64,000 nucleotides of DNA from Rhodoferax saidenbachensis (GCF_001955715.1 NZ_CP019239.1:682001-746000); one strand, 5' to 3'; shown: positions 52,519 through 62,365, numbered from the stretch's first letter. Made by a program: numbers and translations. Notes: generated from the letters alone by a model not told the origin.

Positions 52519-53226
52519 TTAGCGGGCGCCGGCTTTCTCCAGCATCTGCACCATCTCGGCATAACCATGCGCTTTGGCCTGCGCCAGCGGCGTGTTGCCC
52601 TGGCGGTCTGTCAGGCGTGTGCTGGCACCAGCAGCCAACAGGGCACGCAGCGTCGCCTGGTGGCGCGGCCCGCCATTGCCCAGCACGATGGACTCAATCA
52701 AGGCCGTCCAGTGCAGGTTGTTCACATGGTCCAGCGGCGCACCGGCGGTTATCAATTGCCGCACCACACCGTCATGCCCCAGATGGGCAGCGGCAATCAG
52801 CGCGGTACCGTCGTAGCGGCTGGTGACCAGCTTGGCACTGGCGCCCAGGGACAGCAGCAGGCGCAAGCTCTCTTCGTCGTCCGCCACCGAGGCAATGGTC
52901 ACGGCGTCATAACGGTCCTGGTCCAGCAATTCCAGTTGAGCGCCGGCTTTGGCCAATGCCTGGATGGCACCGCGTTGCCGGGCGAAGGTGGCCACATGCA
53001 CCGGCGTGCGGCCATTGGCATCGCGCACATTGAGGTCGGCGCGCACGGCTACGAGTTGGGCGATGCGTGCCACATCGCCACTGTGGGCGGCGGCATGCAG
53101 CCCCTGGTAACGGGCAATCTCGGCAGCGTTGGGTGCCGTCTGGGCCCAGGCGGGGGCCGCCAGGCCGCACGCGGCCACCAGAGCGAATGCCCCTTGTACA
53201 AAAACGTGGTGAAGCGTGTGGCGCAT
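52519..53226 (-). CDS. Exported ankyrin-repeat protein
   Basis: Protein of 235 residues with a signal peptide (LHHVFVQGAFALVAACGLAA, cleavage near AWAQ). Five or so ankyrin repeats follow: GLHAAAHSGDVARIAQLV, NGRTPVHVATFARQRGAIQA, GTALIAAAHLGHDGVVRQLI, HWTALIESIVLGNGGPRHQ, QGNTPLAQAKAHGYAEMVQM. Probably a periplasmic protein-binding module of unknown partner. It starts 19 bases after the GlcG-like gene on the same strand with its own AGGAAC ribosome binding site, so the pair is likely one operon. Confidence 0.88.
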   Translation of the reverse strand: MRHTLHHVFVQGAFALVAACGLAAPAWAQTAPNAAEIARYQGLHAAAHSGDVARIAQLVAVRADLNVRDANGRTPVHVATFARQRGAIQALAKAGAQLELLDQDRYDAVTIASVADDEESLRLLLSLGASAKLVTSRYDGTALIAAAHLGHDGVVRQLITAGAPLDHVNNLHWTALIESIVLGNGGPRHQATLRALLAAGASTRLTDRQGNTPLAQAKAHGYAEMVQMLEKAGAR

Positions 53227-53245
53227 GGCGTGTTCCTCTTATGGG

Positions 53246-53737
53246 TTATTTCAGCAGTTCCTTGACCTTGTCGAGTGCCACGTTGGCGCACTGCTCGTCC
53301 AGGTGACCACCGGGTGCACCGCCCACGCCCACGGCACCGATGACTTCATTGCCCACCTTCACAGGCACGCCACCGCCCAGCAGCAGGTAGCCGGGGATGT
53401 AAACCAGATTCGCGGCTGCGGGGTTCTTTTGTGCGCCTTCCATCATGGCCAGCGTGGTGTTCTTGGCGGATGCGGAGGTAAAAGCCTTTTGCTGGCTGGC
53501 AGCCAGGGTGTGGGGGCCGGCGTTGTCCGCACGCTGCACGGCGCGCACGGTGCCCGCACGGTCCACCACGGTGGCGGCGACGGCATAACCGTTGGCAGCG
53601 CAGGCGGCCACGGATGCGGCGGCGATCTGGTTGGCCAGGTCGAGCGACATGTTCTTTTCGGTGCGTACGGCCTGGGCGTTGGCGCCGAAGGCGGTCAGGG
53701 ACAGGGCGATGGCAGAAACTTTGAGGATGTTGCGCAT
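53246..53737 (-). CDS. Exported GlcG/HbpS-like heme-binding family protein
   Basis: Protein of 163 residues with a signal peptide (ILKVSAIALSLTAFGANAQA). The mature part matches the GlcG/HbpS fold (DUF336): LANQIAAASVAACAANGYAV, VVDRAGTVRAVQRADNAG, KAFTSASAKNTT, GGGVPVKVGNEVIGAVGVGG. Family members bind heme or small metabolites; HbpS is a periplasmic accessory of a two-component system. A two-component system is encoded just upstream on the same strand and a palindrome lies about 106 bases before this start, so a functional link is plausible. Confidence 0.88.
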   Translation of the reverse strand: MRNILKVSAIALSLTAFGANAQAVRTEKNMSLDLANQIAAASVAACAANGYAVAATVVDRAGTVRAVQRADNAGPHTLAASQQKAFTSASAKNTTLAMMEGAQKNPAAANLVYIPGYLLLGGGVPVKVGNEVIGAVGVGGAPGGHLDEQCANVALDKVKELLK

Positions 53738-53842
53738 GGTGTTCTCCGGTGGTTGGTTTAGCCGGTTCAGCGTTTGCTTGAACCGTGGGAGAACTGTAAA
53801 AAATGCAGGCCACCGTGCCTATTCGTGCGGCTACGCGCGAGC

Positions 53843-53860
53843 CTCCGTAGAACTACGGAG
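53843..53860. promoter_or_regulatory. Palindrome, candidate response-regulator operator
   Basis: Perfect 8-base arms CTCCGTAG and CTACGGAG around AA. It lies 106 bases upstream of the GlcG-like start and just past the 3' end of the FixJ-type regulator gene. A two-fold symmetric 18-bp site suits a LuxR-type HTH dimer. Confidence 0.65.
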
Positions 53861-53872
53861 TGGCGTCTGGCT

Positions 53873-54499
53873 TCAGGCGTCCGCTGCGTCCGCCAGGCTG
53901 GCGTAGTGGCGTATCAGTTGCGCGAGGGTTTCTGCCTGCAGCTTGGCAAACAGGTTGGCGCGGTGGGTCTCGACCGTGCGCGGCGAGAGGTCCAGCACGC
54001 GGCCGATTTCCTTGTTGGTCAGGCCTGAAACGATCAGGCCCAGCACCTCGCGTTCACGCTCCGACAGCTGGGCGTAACGTTCACGGGCTTGCCGGTCGGC
54101 CTGGTGGCGTTCGCGCGAGCGCACGTGTTGGCGCACCGCGTTTTGCAGGGCTTCGAGCAGGGCCTCATCGTCAATCGGTTTTTCGAGGAACTCTGCCGCA
54201 CCGGACTTGAAGGCGCGGCGGCACAGCTCCACCGTGCCGTGGCCGGTGAGCATGAGAATGGGTTGGTCTACGCCCTGTGCTACCAGCGTCTCCAGTACCG
54301 TGAGGCCGCTGATGCCAGGCATACGCACGTCCAGCACGATGGCGCCTACGCTTTCCCGGTCGAAGGTCTGCATGAAGGCCTGCGGGTGGCCCCAAGTCTG
54401 CACACGCAGGCCCACGGTGCCGATCAACAGGGCCAGGCTGGCGCGCACTGCTTCGTCGTCGTCAATCAGGTGGATCAGCGGAGAGAGGGGGGCGTTCAT
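53873..54499 (-). CDS. FixJ/NarL-family response regulator
   Basis: Regulator of 208 residues. Receiver domain with LIDDDEAVRASLALL, Asp57 in IVLDVRMPGISG, MLTGHGTVELCRRAF and the Lys in FLEKPID. The C-terminal LuxR-type helix-turn-helix is LSEREREVLGLIVSGLTNKE and RTVETHRANLFAKLQ. The start at 54499 is chosen because upstream translation is from the kinase frame region and lacks similarity; the ATGA overlap with the kinase stop supports it. Targets may include the GlcG-ankyrin pair behind the palindrome at 53843-53860. Confidence 0.93.
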   Translation of the reverse strand: MNAPLSPLIHLIDDDEAVRASLALLIGTVGLRVQTWGHPQAFMQTFDRESVGAIVLDVRMPGISGLTVLETLVAQGVDQPILMLTGHGTVELCRRAFKSGAAEFLEKPIDDEALLEALQNAVRQHVRSRERHQADRQARERYAQLSEREREVLGLIVSGLTNKEIGRVLDLSPRTVETHRANLFAKLQAETLAQLIRHYASLADAADA

Positions 54500-55980
54500 G
54501 CGGATGGGGCCAAGGGCAGTGTCAGGATAAAAACTGCGCCGCGCGGTGTGTTGGCCTCGGCGCGCAGCCGTCCGCCCATGCCGGTGGCCAGGGTTTCGCA
54601 CAGGCTCAGGCCCAGGCCCAAACCGCCTTCACGCGTGGTGAAGAAGGGCTCGAACACGCGCGGCAGCGCATCGGGTGGAATGCCGGGGCCGGTGTCTTGC
54701 ACGCGCAGTTCTCCTACGCCGTTGGTGGCGGCCACGTGCAGGGTCAGCTGGCGCTCTGCTGCGGGTACGGCATCGAGTGCTTGCAGCGCATTCATGAGCA
54801 GGTTGTGCACGATTTGCTCCAGCGCCACGCCTTCGGCCAACACCTGTGTGTTGCTGGTGATGTGCACCTCGGGTTGCACGCCGCGGCGCCGACATTCGGG
54901 CTCCAACAGGTACAGCGCGTTGCGCAGGGCCTGTTCCAGATCGACCGTCTGACCCGGCGCGTCAAGGCTGGGGCGCTCGACGGCGCGGCGCAGGCGGCCT
55001 ACGACTTCGGTGGCGCGGCGTGCTTGCGCTACAGCCTGGTCCATGGCGGTGCGCGCGGTGTCCAGCTCGGGCGGATCGTCCTGCAGCAGGCGTTTGGCGG
55101 CCTGCGTGTTGGCCAGCACCGCCGTCAGTGGCTGGTTGATTTCATGGGCCATGCCGGCGGCGAGTTCGCCCAGTGTGTTGAGTCGCGCGACCTGGCCCAG
55201 ACGCAGCAACTCCTCGGCCCGGCGCCGCGCGGTGCGCTGGCGCCGCCAGGCAGACCCGGCCCACAGGACAGCCCCCACCAGCGCCGCCCACAAGGCCATG
55301 GCCCCCCAAGGCAGCTCGCCCCAGCCAACCTGGCGTACCGCCACCACATCAAAGGGCTGGCTGTCGCTCGCCAGGTGTTTGTGGAATTCATAACGCCAGC
55401 CGCCTGTGCCAATCTTTCCCGGCTGTACAACAAACTGCTGGCCTGCATGCTCCAGCGTCACGCGCACGGGGCTGGTGTCCACGGGCATGGACCATTCGTC
55501 CCAGGGCACGGTGCCGTGCACGTCAATGCGCAGCGCAAAACTGGTGGGTGCGGCGGCCAGTACCAGTTGGTATTGGCCGCGTGCAGAGCCCAGGTCCAGG
55601 TTGGCGATGGCTGCACGGCGATTTTTGCGTGAGTCGTCTTCGGCGTCGGCCAAGGCCTTCTCGGGCCAGGCCGTGCCAGGATCGCGGCGCGACACGCCCA
55701 GGATTTGCGGATACACGGAGGACAGGCGCTGCTCGGGTTGATTGGCTGCTGCATCCGCTGCGGGCTGCAGCAGCGCCAGCGTGGCCAACACCGCGTCATG
55801 CTGCACCACACGCTGGCTCAGCAGGCGGTGGCTGATGCGGGCGTCGGTCTCAAAGGCCTCGCGCAGTTGCGCCAGCTCGCTGCGCGCCAGCAGTACGCAG
55901 CCCGCGGCGGTGATCGCGCACCAGGCGAGCAGCCGCAGTCCGTGGGCTTTGAGCGCGTAGTGGGTCCATGCAGAGGGCAT
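54496..55980 (-). CDS. Sensor histidine kinase (DctB/FixL-like)
   Basis: Membrane kinase of 494 residues. N-terminal membrane helix (about 15-35), a periplasmic sensor of about 190 residues, a second helix ([20 protein letters not shown]), then HisKA with [20 protein letters not shown], whose HEINQP motif is typical of DctB/FixL kinases. ATPase boxes are [27 protein letters not shown] and [12 protein letters not shown]. The ATG at 55980 was preferred to a GTG at 55998. It forms a cotranslated pair with the FixJ-type regulator; the signal is unknown. Confidence 0.92.
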   Translation of the reverse strand: MPSAWTHYALKAHGLRLLAWCAITAAGCVLLARSELAQLREAFETDARISHRLLSQRVVQHDAVLATLALLQPAADAAANQPEQRLSSVYPQILGVSRRDPGTAWPEKALADAEDDSRKNRRAAIANLDLGSARGQYQLVLAAAPTSFALRIDVHGTVPWDEWSMPVDTSPVRVTLEHAGQQFVVQPGKIGTGGWRYEFHKHLASDSQPFDVVAVRQVGWGELPWGAMALWAALVGAVLWAGSAWRRQRTARRRAEELLRLGQVARLNTLGELAAGMAHEINQPLTAVLANTQAAKRLLQDDPPELDTARTAMDQAVAQARRATEVVGRLRRAVERPSLDAPGQTVDLEQALRNALYLLEPECRRRGVQPEVHITSNTQVLAEGVALEQIVHNLLMNALQALDAVPAAERQLTLHVAATNGVGELRVQDTGPGIPPDALPRVFEPFFTTREGGLGLGLSLCETLATGMGGRLRAEANTPRGAVFILTLPLAPSA

Positions 55981-56054
55981 GGTGGAATTCTTGCACACGG
56001 CCGCCGGAGATAATCCGGCGCAATTCTTTCAATCTGTTCAGACAAGGCAAAACC

Positions 56055-56519
56055 GTGTTGGCATTGATTCAGCGAGTGCGCCGTGCGCGCGTGGACGTGG
56101 CGCAAGAGACCGTGGGCAGCATCGGCCCGGGGTTGCTGGTGCTGGTGTGTGCCGAGCAGGGTGACACCGAGGCGCAGGGCGACAAGTTGCTTGCCAAGAT
56201 ACTCAAGCTGCGCATCTTCAGCGACGCCGATGGCAAGATGAACCTGAGCGTGCAGGACATGGACGGCGCGGGCACCCAGGGCGGCTTGCTGATCGTGAGC
56301 CAGTTCACGCTGGCCGCCGACACCACGGGTGGCAACCGGCCCAGCTTCAAGGGCGCGGCGGCACCTGACGACGGGCGCCGCCTCTACGACTATTTTGTGA
56401 CCCAGGCCCGCGCGGCGCACCCGGTGGTGCAAACCGGCATCTTTGCGGCGGACATGCTGGTCGAGCTGGTCAATGACGGACCGGTGACGATACCGATGCG
56501 GGTCGCACCGACTCTATAG
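56055..56519 (+). CDS. dtd: D-aminoacyl-tRNA deacylase
   Basis: Enzyme of 154 residues that removes D-amino acids (and glycine mischarged on tRNAAla) from tRNA. Hallmarks: [13 protein letters not shown] at the start, the catalytic [20 protein letters not shown] and the C-terminal [19 protein letters not shown]. The start appears to be GTG at 56055 (or TTG at 56058), with AAGG about 10 bases upstream; no ATG exists at the conserved N-terminus. The stop TAG (56517-56519) coincides with the beginning of a dispersed repeat copy. Confidence 0.93.
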   Translation: MLALIQRVRRARVDVAQETVGSIGPGLLVLVCAEQGDTEAQGDKLLAKILKLRIFSDADGKMNLSVQDMDGAGTQGGLLIVSQFTLAADTTGGNRPSFKGAAAPDDGRRLYDYFVTQARAAHPVVQTGIFAADMLVELVNDGPVTIPMRVAPTL

Positions 56520-56580
56520 ATGCTATTTATTTGGTAGCTGGTTACGCACTATCCATAAGGGCTGGAGCCCTATTTGATCC
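56519..56580 (+). repeat. Dispersed 60-bp repeat, copy after dtd
   Basis: Reads GATGCTATTTATTTGGTAGC, TGGTTACGCACTATCCATAA, GGGCTGGAGCCCTATTTGAT. The right end forms the hairpin GGGCT-GG-AGCCC followed by TATTT, a weak terminator-like structure. It lies directly at the dtd stop and 7 bases before the end of the convergent solute-binding gene. Confidence 0.9.
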
Positions 56581-56586
56581 ATATTT

Positions 56587-57336
56587 CTACAGCTTGGCGT
56601 CTTTGATGATCTTGTCCAGATCACCTTTGGCCCGCAGGGCGGCGATGCCCTTGTTGAAGGTGGCGATGATGGCTGGCCCACGAGGATGGCTCTTGGGAAC
56701 GATCAGGAAGTTCTCTCCCTTGCCTACGGACTTGCTGACGAAGGCGATCTCTTTGATTCCAGCCTGCGCCATGGCGGTTTCGGCGATATAGGGTGTGGCG
56801 ATAAAGAAGTCCACGCGTTTGATCAGCAACATCTTGGCGCAGCTTGCCAGGTCGGGCGGGCTTTGCACTTCCAGTGTCTTGTTGTCTATCAACGCGCCCA
56901 TGTCCTTGGGTAGCGCAAAGCCCAATGGCAGGCAGTACCGTTTGCCCTTGAGCGTGGTGATGTCCTCGGGTTTCAGCCCGGATTCCGCCAGGTAGTACAT
57001 GCGACGGTCCACCGTGTAGTAGGACTCGGAGAAGTAGAAATCCCGCTCGCGTTCGGCGCTGCGTCCGTACGGAAAGGTGCCGTCGTGTTTGCCTTCCAGT
57101 GTCTCGGAATAACCGCGCTTCCAGGGCAGAAAGCTGATCTTCAGATCCGGGTCCGATGCGGCAAACGCGCGCCGCGCGATTTCGGTGAGCGGCCCACCAC
57201 CCGGCAGACTCTCACTCGTGAAGGGCGCGTACTCCCCGGTCGCCAGTCTGAGCGGATCCGCTGCATGTACCGGGGCATGCAGACCAAGGCTCAGCACAAG
57301 GGTCAGCAGCAGGGCGGGAAATGCGGGGAATTTCAT
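56587..57336 (-). CDS. Periplasmic solute-binding protein (SBP family 3-like)
   Basis: Protein of 249 residues with a signal peptide (ALLLTLVLSLGLHAPVHAAD). The mature part has the family-3 pattern LRLATGEYAPFTSESLPGGG, FLPWKRGYSETLEGKHDGTF and YLAESGLKPEDITTLKGKRY. No permease or ATPase gene is adjacent, so it may be an orphan binding protein serving a distant transporter or a sensor. Amino acids or related small compounds are the usual ligands. Both neighbours differ in function, so context gives no more. Confidence 0.88.
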   Translation of the reverse strand: MKFPAFPALLLTLVLSLGLHAPVHAADPLRLATGEYAPFTSESLPGGGPLTEIARRAFAASDPDLKISFLPWKRGYSETLEGKHDGTFPYGRSAERERDFYFSESYYTVDRRMYYLAESGLKPEDITTLKGKRYCLPLGFALPKDMGALIDNKTLEVQSPPDLASCAKMLLIKRVDFFIATPYIAETAMAQAGIKEIAFVSKSVGKGENFLIVPKSHPRGPAIIATFNKGIAALRAKGDLDKIIKDAKL

Positions 57337-57364
57337 GCCGGGTTGTGACAGTACCTGCGTCTGT

Positions 57365-57817
57365 TCAGTAGGGGTTCTTGAATCCCAGGCGCGCCATGAT
57401 TTCGGTTTCGCGCAGTTCCATCACTTCGGCGTCTTCGTCCAGCTCATGGTCCCAGCCCTGGGCGTGCAGTGTGCCGTGCACGATCATGTGGGCGTAGTGG
57501 GCTTCCAGTGTTTTCTTCTGCTCCTTGGCCTCCTGCTTGATCACGGGCGCACACAGCACCAGGTCGGCAGTGACAGGCTCTTGCGTGTAGTCAAAGGTCA
57601 GCACATTGGTGGCGTAGTCCTTATGGCGGTACTCGCGGTTCAGCGTCTGGCCTTCTTCGGCATCGACGATGCGCACGGTGATTTCGCCGTCCACTTCCAG
57701 CGTGTTGCGGATCCAGCGGATCACCTTGTGGCGCGGTAGCGCGGCGCGGTGTTTGGCTGTGGTGGCGGCGTCCTTGAGCTTGCCAAATTGCAGGGAGAGG
57801 GTGAGTTCGGGCAGCAT
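57365..57817 (-). CDS. ybeY: Endoribonuclease YbeY (rRNA maturation)
   Basis: Metal-dependent RNase of 150 residues needed for 16S rRNA 3'-end maturation and ribosome quality control. The zinc motif [11 protein letters not shown] is present, preceded by the conserved [20 protein letters not shown] and [10 protein letters not shown]. The ATG at 57817 starts the conserved protein. It is separated from the PhoH-family gene upstream by 10 bases, the standard phoH-ybeY arrangement. Confidence 0.95.
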   Translation of the reverse strand: MLPELTLSLQFGKLKDAATTAKHRAALPRHKVIRWIRNTLEVDGEITVRIVDAEEGQTLNREYRHKDYATNVLTFDYTQEPVTADLVLCAPVIKQEAKEQKKTLEAHYAHMIVHGTLHAQGWDHELDEDAEVMELRETEIMARLGFKNPY

Positions 57818-57827
57818 CAGCGGGCTT

Positions 57828-58844
57828 TCATGGGGTGCGTTTGGGTGTTCTGGTTTTGGGCAGGCCCACGCGGGGCAGCTCCGGTTCAGGCTCCGGGATG
57901 GCAATGCGCGGCAGATCGTCCAGCCGCGCCGCGTCGTAGGCGTCCACAATGCGCGCCACCAGCGGATGCCGCACGATGTCGGCACTGGTCAGGCGTGTGA
58001 TGGCGATGCCCGGCGTGCGGCGCAGGATGCGCTCGGCTTCCACCAGGCCGCTCATCTGTGTCTTGGGCAGGTCGATCTGGCTCACATCACCAGTAATGAC
58101 GGTCTTGGTGCCAAAACCCACGCGGGTCAGGAACATCTTCATCTGCTCGGGCGTGGTGTTTTGTGCCTCGTCCAGGATCACAAAGGCGTTGTTCAGTGTG
58201 CGCCCGCGCATGAAGGCCAGTGGGGCGATTTCCAACTGCTGGCGTTCAAAGGCCTTGTGCACCTGGTCGTAACCCATCAGGTCGTAGAGCGCGTCGTACA
58301 GCGGACGCAGGTACGGGTCCACCTTCTGGTTCAGGTCGCCCGGCAGAAAGCCCAGGCGTTCACCGGCTTCCACCGCGGGGCGCGTCAGCACAATGCGCTG
58401 CACCGTGCTGCGCTGGAGTGCGTCCACGGCTGCGGCCACGGCCAGGTAGGTCTTGCCGGTGCCGGCGGGGCCGATGCCGAAGGTGATGTCGAACTCGGCG
58501 ATGTTGTCCAGGTACACCGCCTGGTTCTGGGTGCGGGGTTTCAGGTCGGCGCGGCGCGTGGCCAGGCCGGGGCCGTCCACGGCATCAGCAGAACCGTCAC
58601 CCGACAACATCAGCTGCACGGTGGCGGGCTGGATGGGCCGCGCAGCGATCTCGTACATCGCCTGCAGCATGTCCATAGCGCGCTGCGCCTTGGCCTTGGG
58701 GCCTTCCACCTTGAACTGCTCGTGGCGGTGCGCGATGCGCACGTCCAGCGCAATCTCGATGGTGCGCAGGTGTTCATCCGTGGGGCCGCACAGGTGTGAC
58801 AGGCGGGTGTTGTTGAGCGGTGTGAAAAGGTGTCTGAGAATCAA
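57828..58844 (-). CDS. PhoH family ATPase
   Basis: Cytosolic P-loop protein of about 338 residues, thought to act in RNA metabolism together with YbeY. Walker A is [17 protein letters not shown], Walker [17 protein letters not shown], and [17 protein letters not shown] follows. The start is probably TTG at 58844, giving [20 protein letters not shown]; an AAGGAATT ribosome binding site lies upstream and no ATG or GTG is suitably placed. Longer in-frame starts reach toward ruvA but encode unconserved sequence. It is divergent from ruvA. Confidence 0.92.
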   Translation of the reverse strand: MILRHLFTPLNNTRLSHLCGPTDEHLRTIEIALDVRIAHRHEQFKVEGPKAKAQRAMDMLQAMYEIAARPIQPATVQLMLSGDGSADAVDGPGLATRRADLKPRTQNQAVYLDNIAEFDITFGIGPAGTGKTYLAVAAAVDALQRSTVQRIVLTRPAVEAGERLGFLPGDLNQKVDPYLRPLYDALYDLMGYDQVHKAFERQQLEIAPLAFMRGRTLNNAFVILDEAQNTTPEQMKMFLTRVGFGTKTVITGDVSQIDLPKTQMSGLVEAERILRRTPGIAITRLTSADIVRHPLVARIVDAYDAARLDDLPRIAIPEPEPELPRVGLPKTRTPKRTP

Positions 58845-58908
58845 GCTGATAATTCCTTGCGGCCATTCGGCCTGACACGAATGATAGGCACAAAATGATT
58901 GGCAAAAG

Positions 58909-59481
58909 ATGATCGGAAAACTCAGCGGCATCCTCAGCGACAAAAATCCCCCGCAAATCATTGTGGATTGCGGCGGCGTGGGCTACGAGGTGCAGGTGCC
59001 CATGAGCACCTTCTACAACCTGCCGGCCGAGGGGCAAAAAGTCTCGTTGCTGACCCACTTTGTGGTGCGCGAAGACGCGCAGATTCTCTACGGCTTTGGC
59101 AGCAGCACCGAGCGCGAAGCCTTCCGTGAACTGATCAAAATTTCCGGCGTGGGCCCGCGCACCGCGCTGTCGGTGCTCTCCGGCATGGGAGTGGGTGACC
59201 TAGCGCAGGCCGTCACGCTGCAGGAAGCGGGTCGCCTCATCAAGGTGCCGGGCATCGGCAAGAAGACCGCTGAGCGCTTGTTGCTGGAACTCAAAGGCAA
59301 GCTCGGTGCCGACATGGGCGCCCCGCTGGGCGGCGCCAACGATGCGCAGAACGACATCCTGCAGGCGCTTCTGGCACTGGGCTACAGCGACAAGGAAGCC
59401 GCCGCCGCACTCAAGGCCCTGCCCAAAGACGTGGGCGTGAGCGACGGTATCAAGCTCGCGCTGAAGGCGCTGGCCAAGTAA
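58909..59481 (+). CDS. ruvA: Holliday junction branch migration protein RuvA
   Basis: DNA-binding subunit of 190 residues of the RuvAB branch-migration motor. OB-fold start [20 protein letters not shown], helix-hairpin-helix motifs [16 protein letters not shown] and [20 protein letters not shown], and the C-terminal RuvB-contacting domain ([19 protein letters not shown]). In many bacteria ruvB follows directly; here ruvB is about 1.8 kb away, beyond two unrelated genes. Confidence 0.97.
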   Translation: MIGKLSGILSDKNPPQIIVDCGGVGYEVQVPMSTFYNLPAEGQKVSLLTHFVVREDAQILYGFGSSTEREAFRELIKISGVGPRTALSVLSGMGVGDLAQAVTLQEAGRLIKVPGIGKKTAERLLLELKGKLGADMGAPLGGANDAQNDILQALLALGYSDKEAAAALKALPKDVGVSDGIKLALKALAK

Positions 59482-59490
59482 CACCTGCCT

Positions 59491-60051
59491 GTGAAGGTTC
59501 TCGCCATTTGCGGCAGCCTGCGGGCGGCCTCGATCAACGCGGCCTTGCTGCGCACCGTGGCACGGGTGGCGCCACCTGATATTCAGGTGCAGCTCTGCGC
59601 AGTGGTCGGCGAGCTGCCTTTGTTCAATCCGGATCTGGAAGCAGCTATGCCGTCCAGTGTGGCGCGCTTGCGTGCTGAGGTGGCTGCGGCCGACGCCCTG
59701 ATCATCGCCAGCCCGGAATACGCCCACGGCGTCACAGGCGTTATCAAGAACCTGCTGGACTGGCTGGTCAGCTTCGAGCCGTTTGTGAACAAACCGGTGG
59801 CCGTGCTCAATGCATCGCCGCGCGCACAACACGCGGACGCGGCATTGCGGGAAACGCTCAAGACCATGTCGGCGGTGATGGTGGAGACAGCGTCTATCAC
59901 CGTTCCCCTGCTGGGGACGAATATCACCGAAGAGCGCATGGCCGAGTCGCCAGAGATCACACAGGCCCTTCGCGGCGCCCTGGCGGCACTGCAGGACGCG
60001 GTGGCCCTGCAGCAGTCTGCATCGGGAAATGAGGGTGTTTTTGGCCTCTAG
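59491..60051 (+). CDS. NADPH-dependent FMN reductase-like flavoprotein
   Basis: Flavodoxin-fold protein of 186 residues. FMN binding is shown by ICGSLRAASINAALLR at the start and SPEYAHGVTGVIKNLLDWLV in the middle. Family members reduce FMN, quinones, chromate or azo compounds. The start is GTG at 59491, nine bases after ruvA, so the two share a transcript. The last residues (VFGL) and the TAG stop (60049-60051) come from an inverted copy of the dispersed repeat. Confidence 0.88.
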   Translation: MKVLAICGSLRAASINAALLRTVARVAPPDIQVQLCAVVGELPLFNPDLEAAMPSSVARLRAEVAAADALIIASPEYAHGVTGVIKNLLDWLVSFEPFVNKPVAVLNASPRAQHADAALRETLKTMSAVMVETASITVPLLGTNITEERMAESPEITQALRGALAALQDAVALQQSASGNEGVFGL

Positions 60052-60093
60052 CCCTTATGGAATGTGCGCAAGTAGCTATTAAAACAGTAGCAA
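60037..60093 (-). repeat. Dispersed 60-bp repeat, copy at the FMN reductase 3' end
   Basis: On the minus strand it reads TTGCTACTGTTTTAATAGCT, ACTTGCGCACATTCCATAAG, GGCTAGAGGCCAAAA. Its end provides the stop codon of the plus-strand FMN reductase gene, and it lies 12 bases from the end of the convergent carbonic anhydrase gene. Confidence 0.9.
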
Positions 60094-60105
60094 AAATAGC
60101 GCCAG

Positions 60106-61161
60106 CTATTGCGCGTTGCGCACCGGACGACCGTTCAGCGCCTGCACCGGGCGGGCATTGGCGGGGTAGAGCTGGGTGAACAGGCGGTGCTGCGCGCGGC
60201 TGATGGACACCGGTTGCTTGAGCACCATCCACAACACACCTTCGGAACACGGTGGCGTGGTCAGCGACCCCATGAACTGGTAGTAGCGCTGGTCGGCGGG
60301 TAGCAGCTCGTTGAGGTTGAGCAGGTCGCGCGGCATGCGCACGCGGTCGCCCGCGTCCAGCGGCATATAGGTCCAGACCTTGTCGATCAGCGGGTTGGCC
60401 GCGCCCGGGTCCAGCAGCACGGCCACCACAGCCAGTTGGCCTTCGTCATTGCGGTGCACCAGGTGCGCCACCATGGCGGTGCGCTGGCCGTTGATCTGTT
60501 CTTCGGACGGGGTGTGGAAGTGGAACTGCACCAGCTTGTATTGCTGGCCGCGCACAACGATGGCGTTTTCGCCCTGCACATCGACCTGGATGGTGTGGCC
60601 GTTGTTGACCACGGTGCCGTTGCTGGGGGTGTAGTTGAACTGCACCGGTTCCGCCGGGCCTTGCAGGGTTGTGCTGTCTTCGATGTTGATGGGGGACTGG
60701 CGTTTGCCCAGCGCGCACACGTTGAATTCGGGTTTGAGCTTGCTCCAAGCCATGGGGCCGTTCTCGCCGGCGTAGTCCCAGTGGACCTCACCGCCGTGGC
60801 CTGCTTTAGCCTTCTCCATGGCCGCAGCCCGCGCCTGCAGGGCCGCGCGACTGCTCTGGGGTGTCACGGATGTGCCGGACCCGGCGGCGGTGGCGACTGG
60901 TTTTCCATTGATCACCAGTGTCAGCTTTTTGCTCGGGTTGACCGCGGCGCCCAGGGCCTCGCGCACTTTCTCGGCCATTTCCTTGGGCGTGGCGGAGGGC
61001 AGTTCCTCTTCCACCTTCTCCGCTTTCTCACTCTTCTTGGCTGCAGGGGCGGCGGCTTTCTTTTCAGCCGGGGCGTCATTGGCAAGGCTGCTGCCAGCGC
61101 CCAAGGTCAGGGCCAGCAACAAGGCGGGGAGCAGGGCGGTGGTGGGGCAAACGGACTTCAT
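60106..61161 (-). CDS. Alpha-type carbonic anhydrase, periplasmic
   Basis: Zinc enzyme of 351 residues that interconverts CO2 and bicarbonate. A signal peptide ([20 protein letters not shown]) is followed by a Lys/Ala/Glu-rich linker ([20 protein letters not shown]) and about 50 residues of uncertain fold. The alpha-CA domain follows: [29 protein letters not shown], zinc His residues in [13 protein letters not shown] and [10 protein letters not shown], then [17 protein letters not shown]. The start at 61161 begins the signal peptide. It lies opposite to and between the two ruv genes. Confidence 0.93.
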   Translation of the reverse strand: MKSVCPTTALLPALLLALTLGAGSSLANDAPAEKKAAAPAAKKSEKAEKVEEELPSATPKEMAEKVREALGAAVNPSKKLTLVINGKPVATAAGSGTSVTPQSSRAALQARAAAMEKAKAGHGGEVHWDYAGENGPMAWSKLKPEFNVCALGKRQSPINIEDSTTLQGPAEPVQFNYTPSNGTVVNNGHTIQVDVQGENAIVVRGQQYKLVQFHFHTPSEEQINGQRTAMVAHLVHRNDEGQLAVVAVLLDPGAANPLIDKVWTYMPLDAGDRVRMPRDLLNLNELLPADQRYYQFMGSLTTPPCSEGVLWMVLKQPVSISRAQHRLFTQLYPANARPVQALNGRPVRNAQ

Positions 61162-61283
61162 GGCTGGCAGTGCCTCGCAAACATGCACGGTCAAAGGCTG
61201 CCGCTGCTGGGCAGAAGGAGGGTTTGTCCATGGTATCGGCATTTCTGTTGCATACCTTGAGCGTCGGGCCAGGTATTCGGTCA

Positions 61284-61303
61284 CTGCGCGCTATAGTGCG
61301 CAG
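61284..61303. promoter_or_regulatory. Near-perfect palindrome at the ruvB start
   Basis: CTGCGCGCTATAGTGCGCAG: arms CTGCGC and GCGCAG around GCTATAGT, with a single mismatched pair. It includes TATAGT, a possible -10, and ends immediately before the GTG at 61304. Confidence 0.5.
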
Positions 61304-62365
61304 GTGAGTATCCAGACCGACGATTTTTCCCCCGCACCGGCCCTGCGCATGGTGTCTGCCGCCCCGGTATCGCCCCAGGAAGAGGCGATAGAACGCGCGC
61401 TGCGCCCCAAACTGCTCGACGAGTACGTGGGCCAGGCCAAGGTGCGTGAGCAGCTTGAAATCTTCATTGGCGCGGCCAAAAAACGCAGCGAGGCGCTGGA
61501 CCATGTGCTGCTGTTTGGCCCGCCGGGCCTCGGCAAAACCACTTTGAGCCACATCATTGCCCACGAGCTGGGCGTGAACCTGCGCCAGACCAGCGGCCCG
61601 GTGCTGGAGAAGCCCAAGGACCTGGCGGCGCTGCTGACCAATCTGGAAAAGAACGACGTTCTTTTTATCGACGAAATTCATCGCTTGAGTCCGGTGGTCG
61701 AGGAAATCCTGTACCCCGCGCTGGAAGACTACAAGATCGACATCATGATCGGCGAGGGCCCTGCGGCGCGTTCCATCAAGCTCGACCTGCAACCCTTCAC
61801 CCTGGTGGGCGCCACCACACGCGCCGGCATGCTGACCAACCCGCTGCGTGACCGTTTTGGCATCGTGGCGCGGCTGGAGTTTTATACCTCCGAAGAGCTG
61901 GCGCGCATCGTCAAACGCAGCGCCGGTTTGCTCAAGGTGCCGATGCACGAGGACGGTGGTTTTGAGATTGCACGCCGCTCCCGCGGCACTCCGCGCATTG
62001 CCAACCGCCTGTTGCGCCGTGTGCGCGACTATGCGGACGTCAAAGGTTCGGGCGAGATCACGCTGGATATTGCCAACCGCGCGCTGGCCATGCTGGACGT
62101 GGACCCGCAGGGCTTCGACCTGATGGATCGCAAGCTGCTAGAAGCCGTGATCCACCGCTTCGACGGCGGCCCCGTGGGGCTGGACAACATTGCGGCCAGC
62201 ATTGGCGAGGAGCGCGAGACCATCGAGGACGTGATCGAGCCTTACCTGATCCAGCAGGGCTACCTGCAGCGCACGCCGCGCGGTCGTATCGCCACGCTCG
62301 CGGCATATCGCCATTTGGGAGTGGCGCCCCCAGCCAATCCAACGCCCGATCTATTGGGAAATTAA
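61304..62365 (+). CDS. ruvB: Holliday junction DNA helicase RuvB
   Basis: AAA+ motor of 353 residues driving branch migration with RuvA. Walker [15 protein letters not shown], Walker [16 protein letters not shown], sensor and arginine finger regions [20 protein letters not shown] and the C-terminal winged helix ([20 protein letters not shown]). The start is taken as GTG at 61304 ([14 protein letters not shown]); an internal ATG at 61350 would shorten it by 15 residues. The TAA stop overlaps the stop of the convergent last gene. No LexA-type CTGT-N8-ACAG box is evident upstream. Confidence 0.96.
   Translation: MSIQTDDFSPAPALRMVSAAPVSPQEEAIERALRPKLLDEYVGQAKVREQLEIFIGAAKKRSEALDHVLLFGPPGLGKTTLSHIIAHELGVNLRQTSGPVLEKPKDLAALLTNLEKNDVLFIDEIHRLSPVVEEILYPALEDYKIDIMIGEGPAARSIKLDLQPFTLVGATTRAGMLTNPLRDRFGIVARLEFYTSEELARIVKRSAGLLKVPMHEDGGFEIARRSRGTPRIANRLLRRVRDYADVKGSGEITLDIANRALAMLDVDPQGFDLMDRKLLEAVIHRFDGGPVGLDNIAASIGEERETIEDVIEPYLIQQGYLQRTPRGRIATLAAYRHLGVAPPANPTPDLLGN

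Noticed and set aside
60818..61303. Upstream extension of RuvB
   Set aside because: The long frame is the shadow of the carbonic anhydrase gene on the other strand; conserved RuvB sequence begins at 61304 at the earliest.
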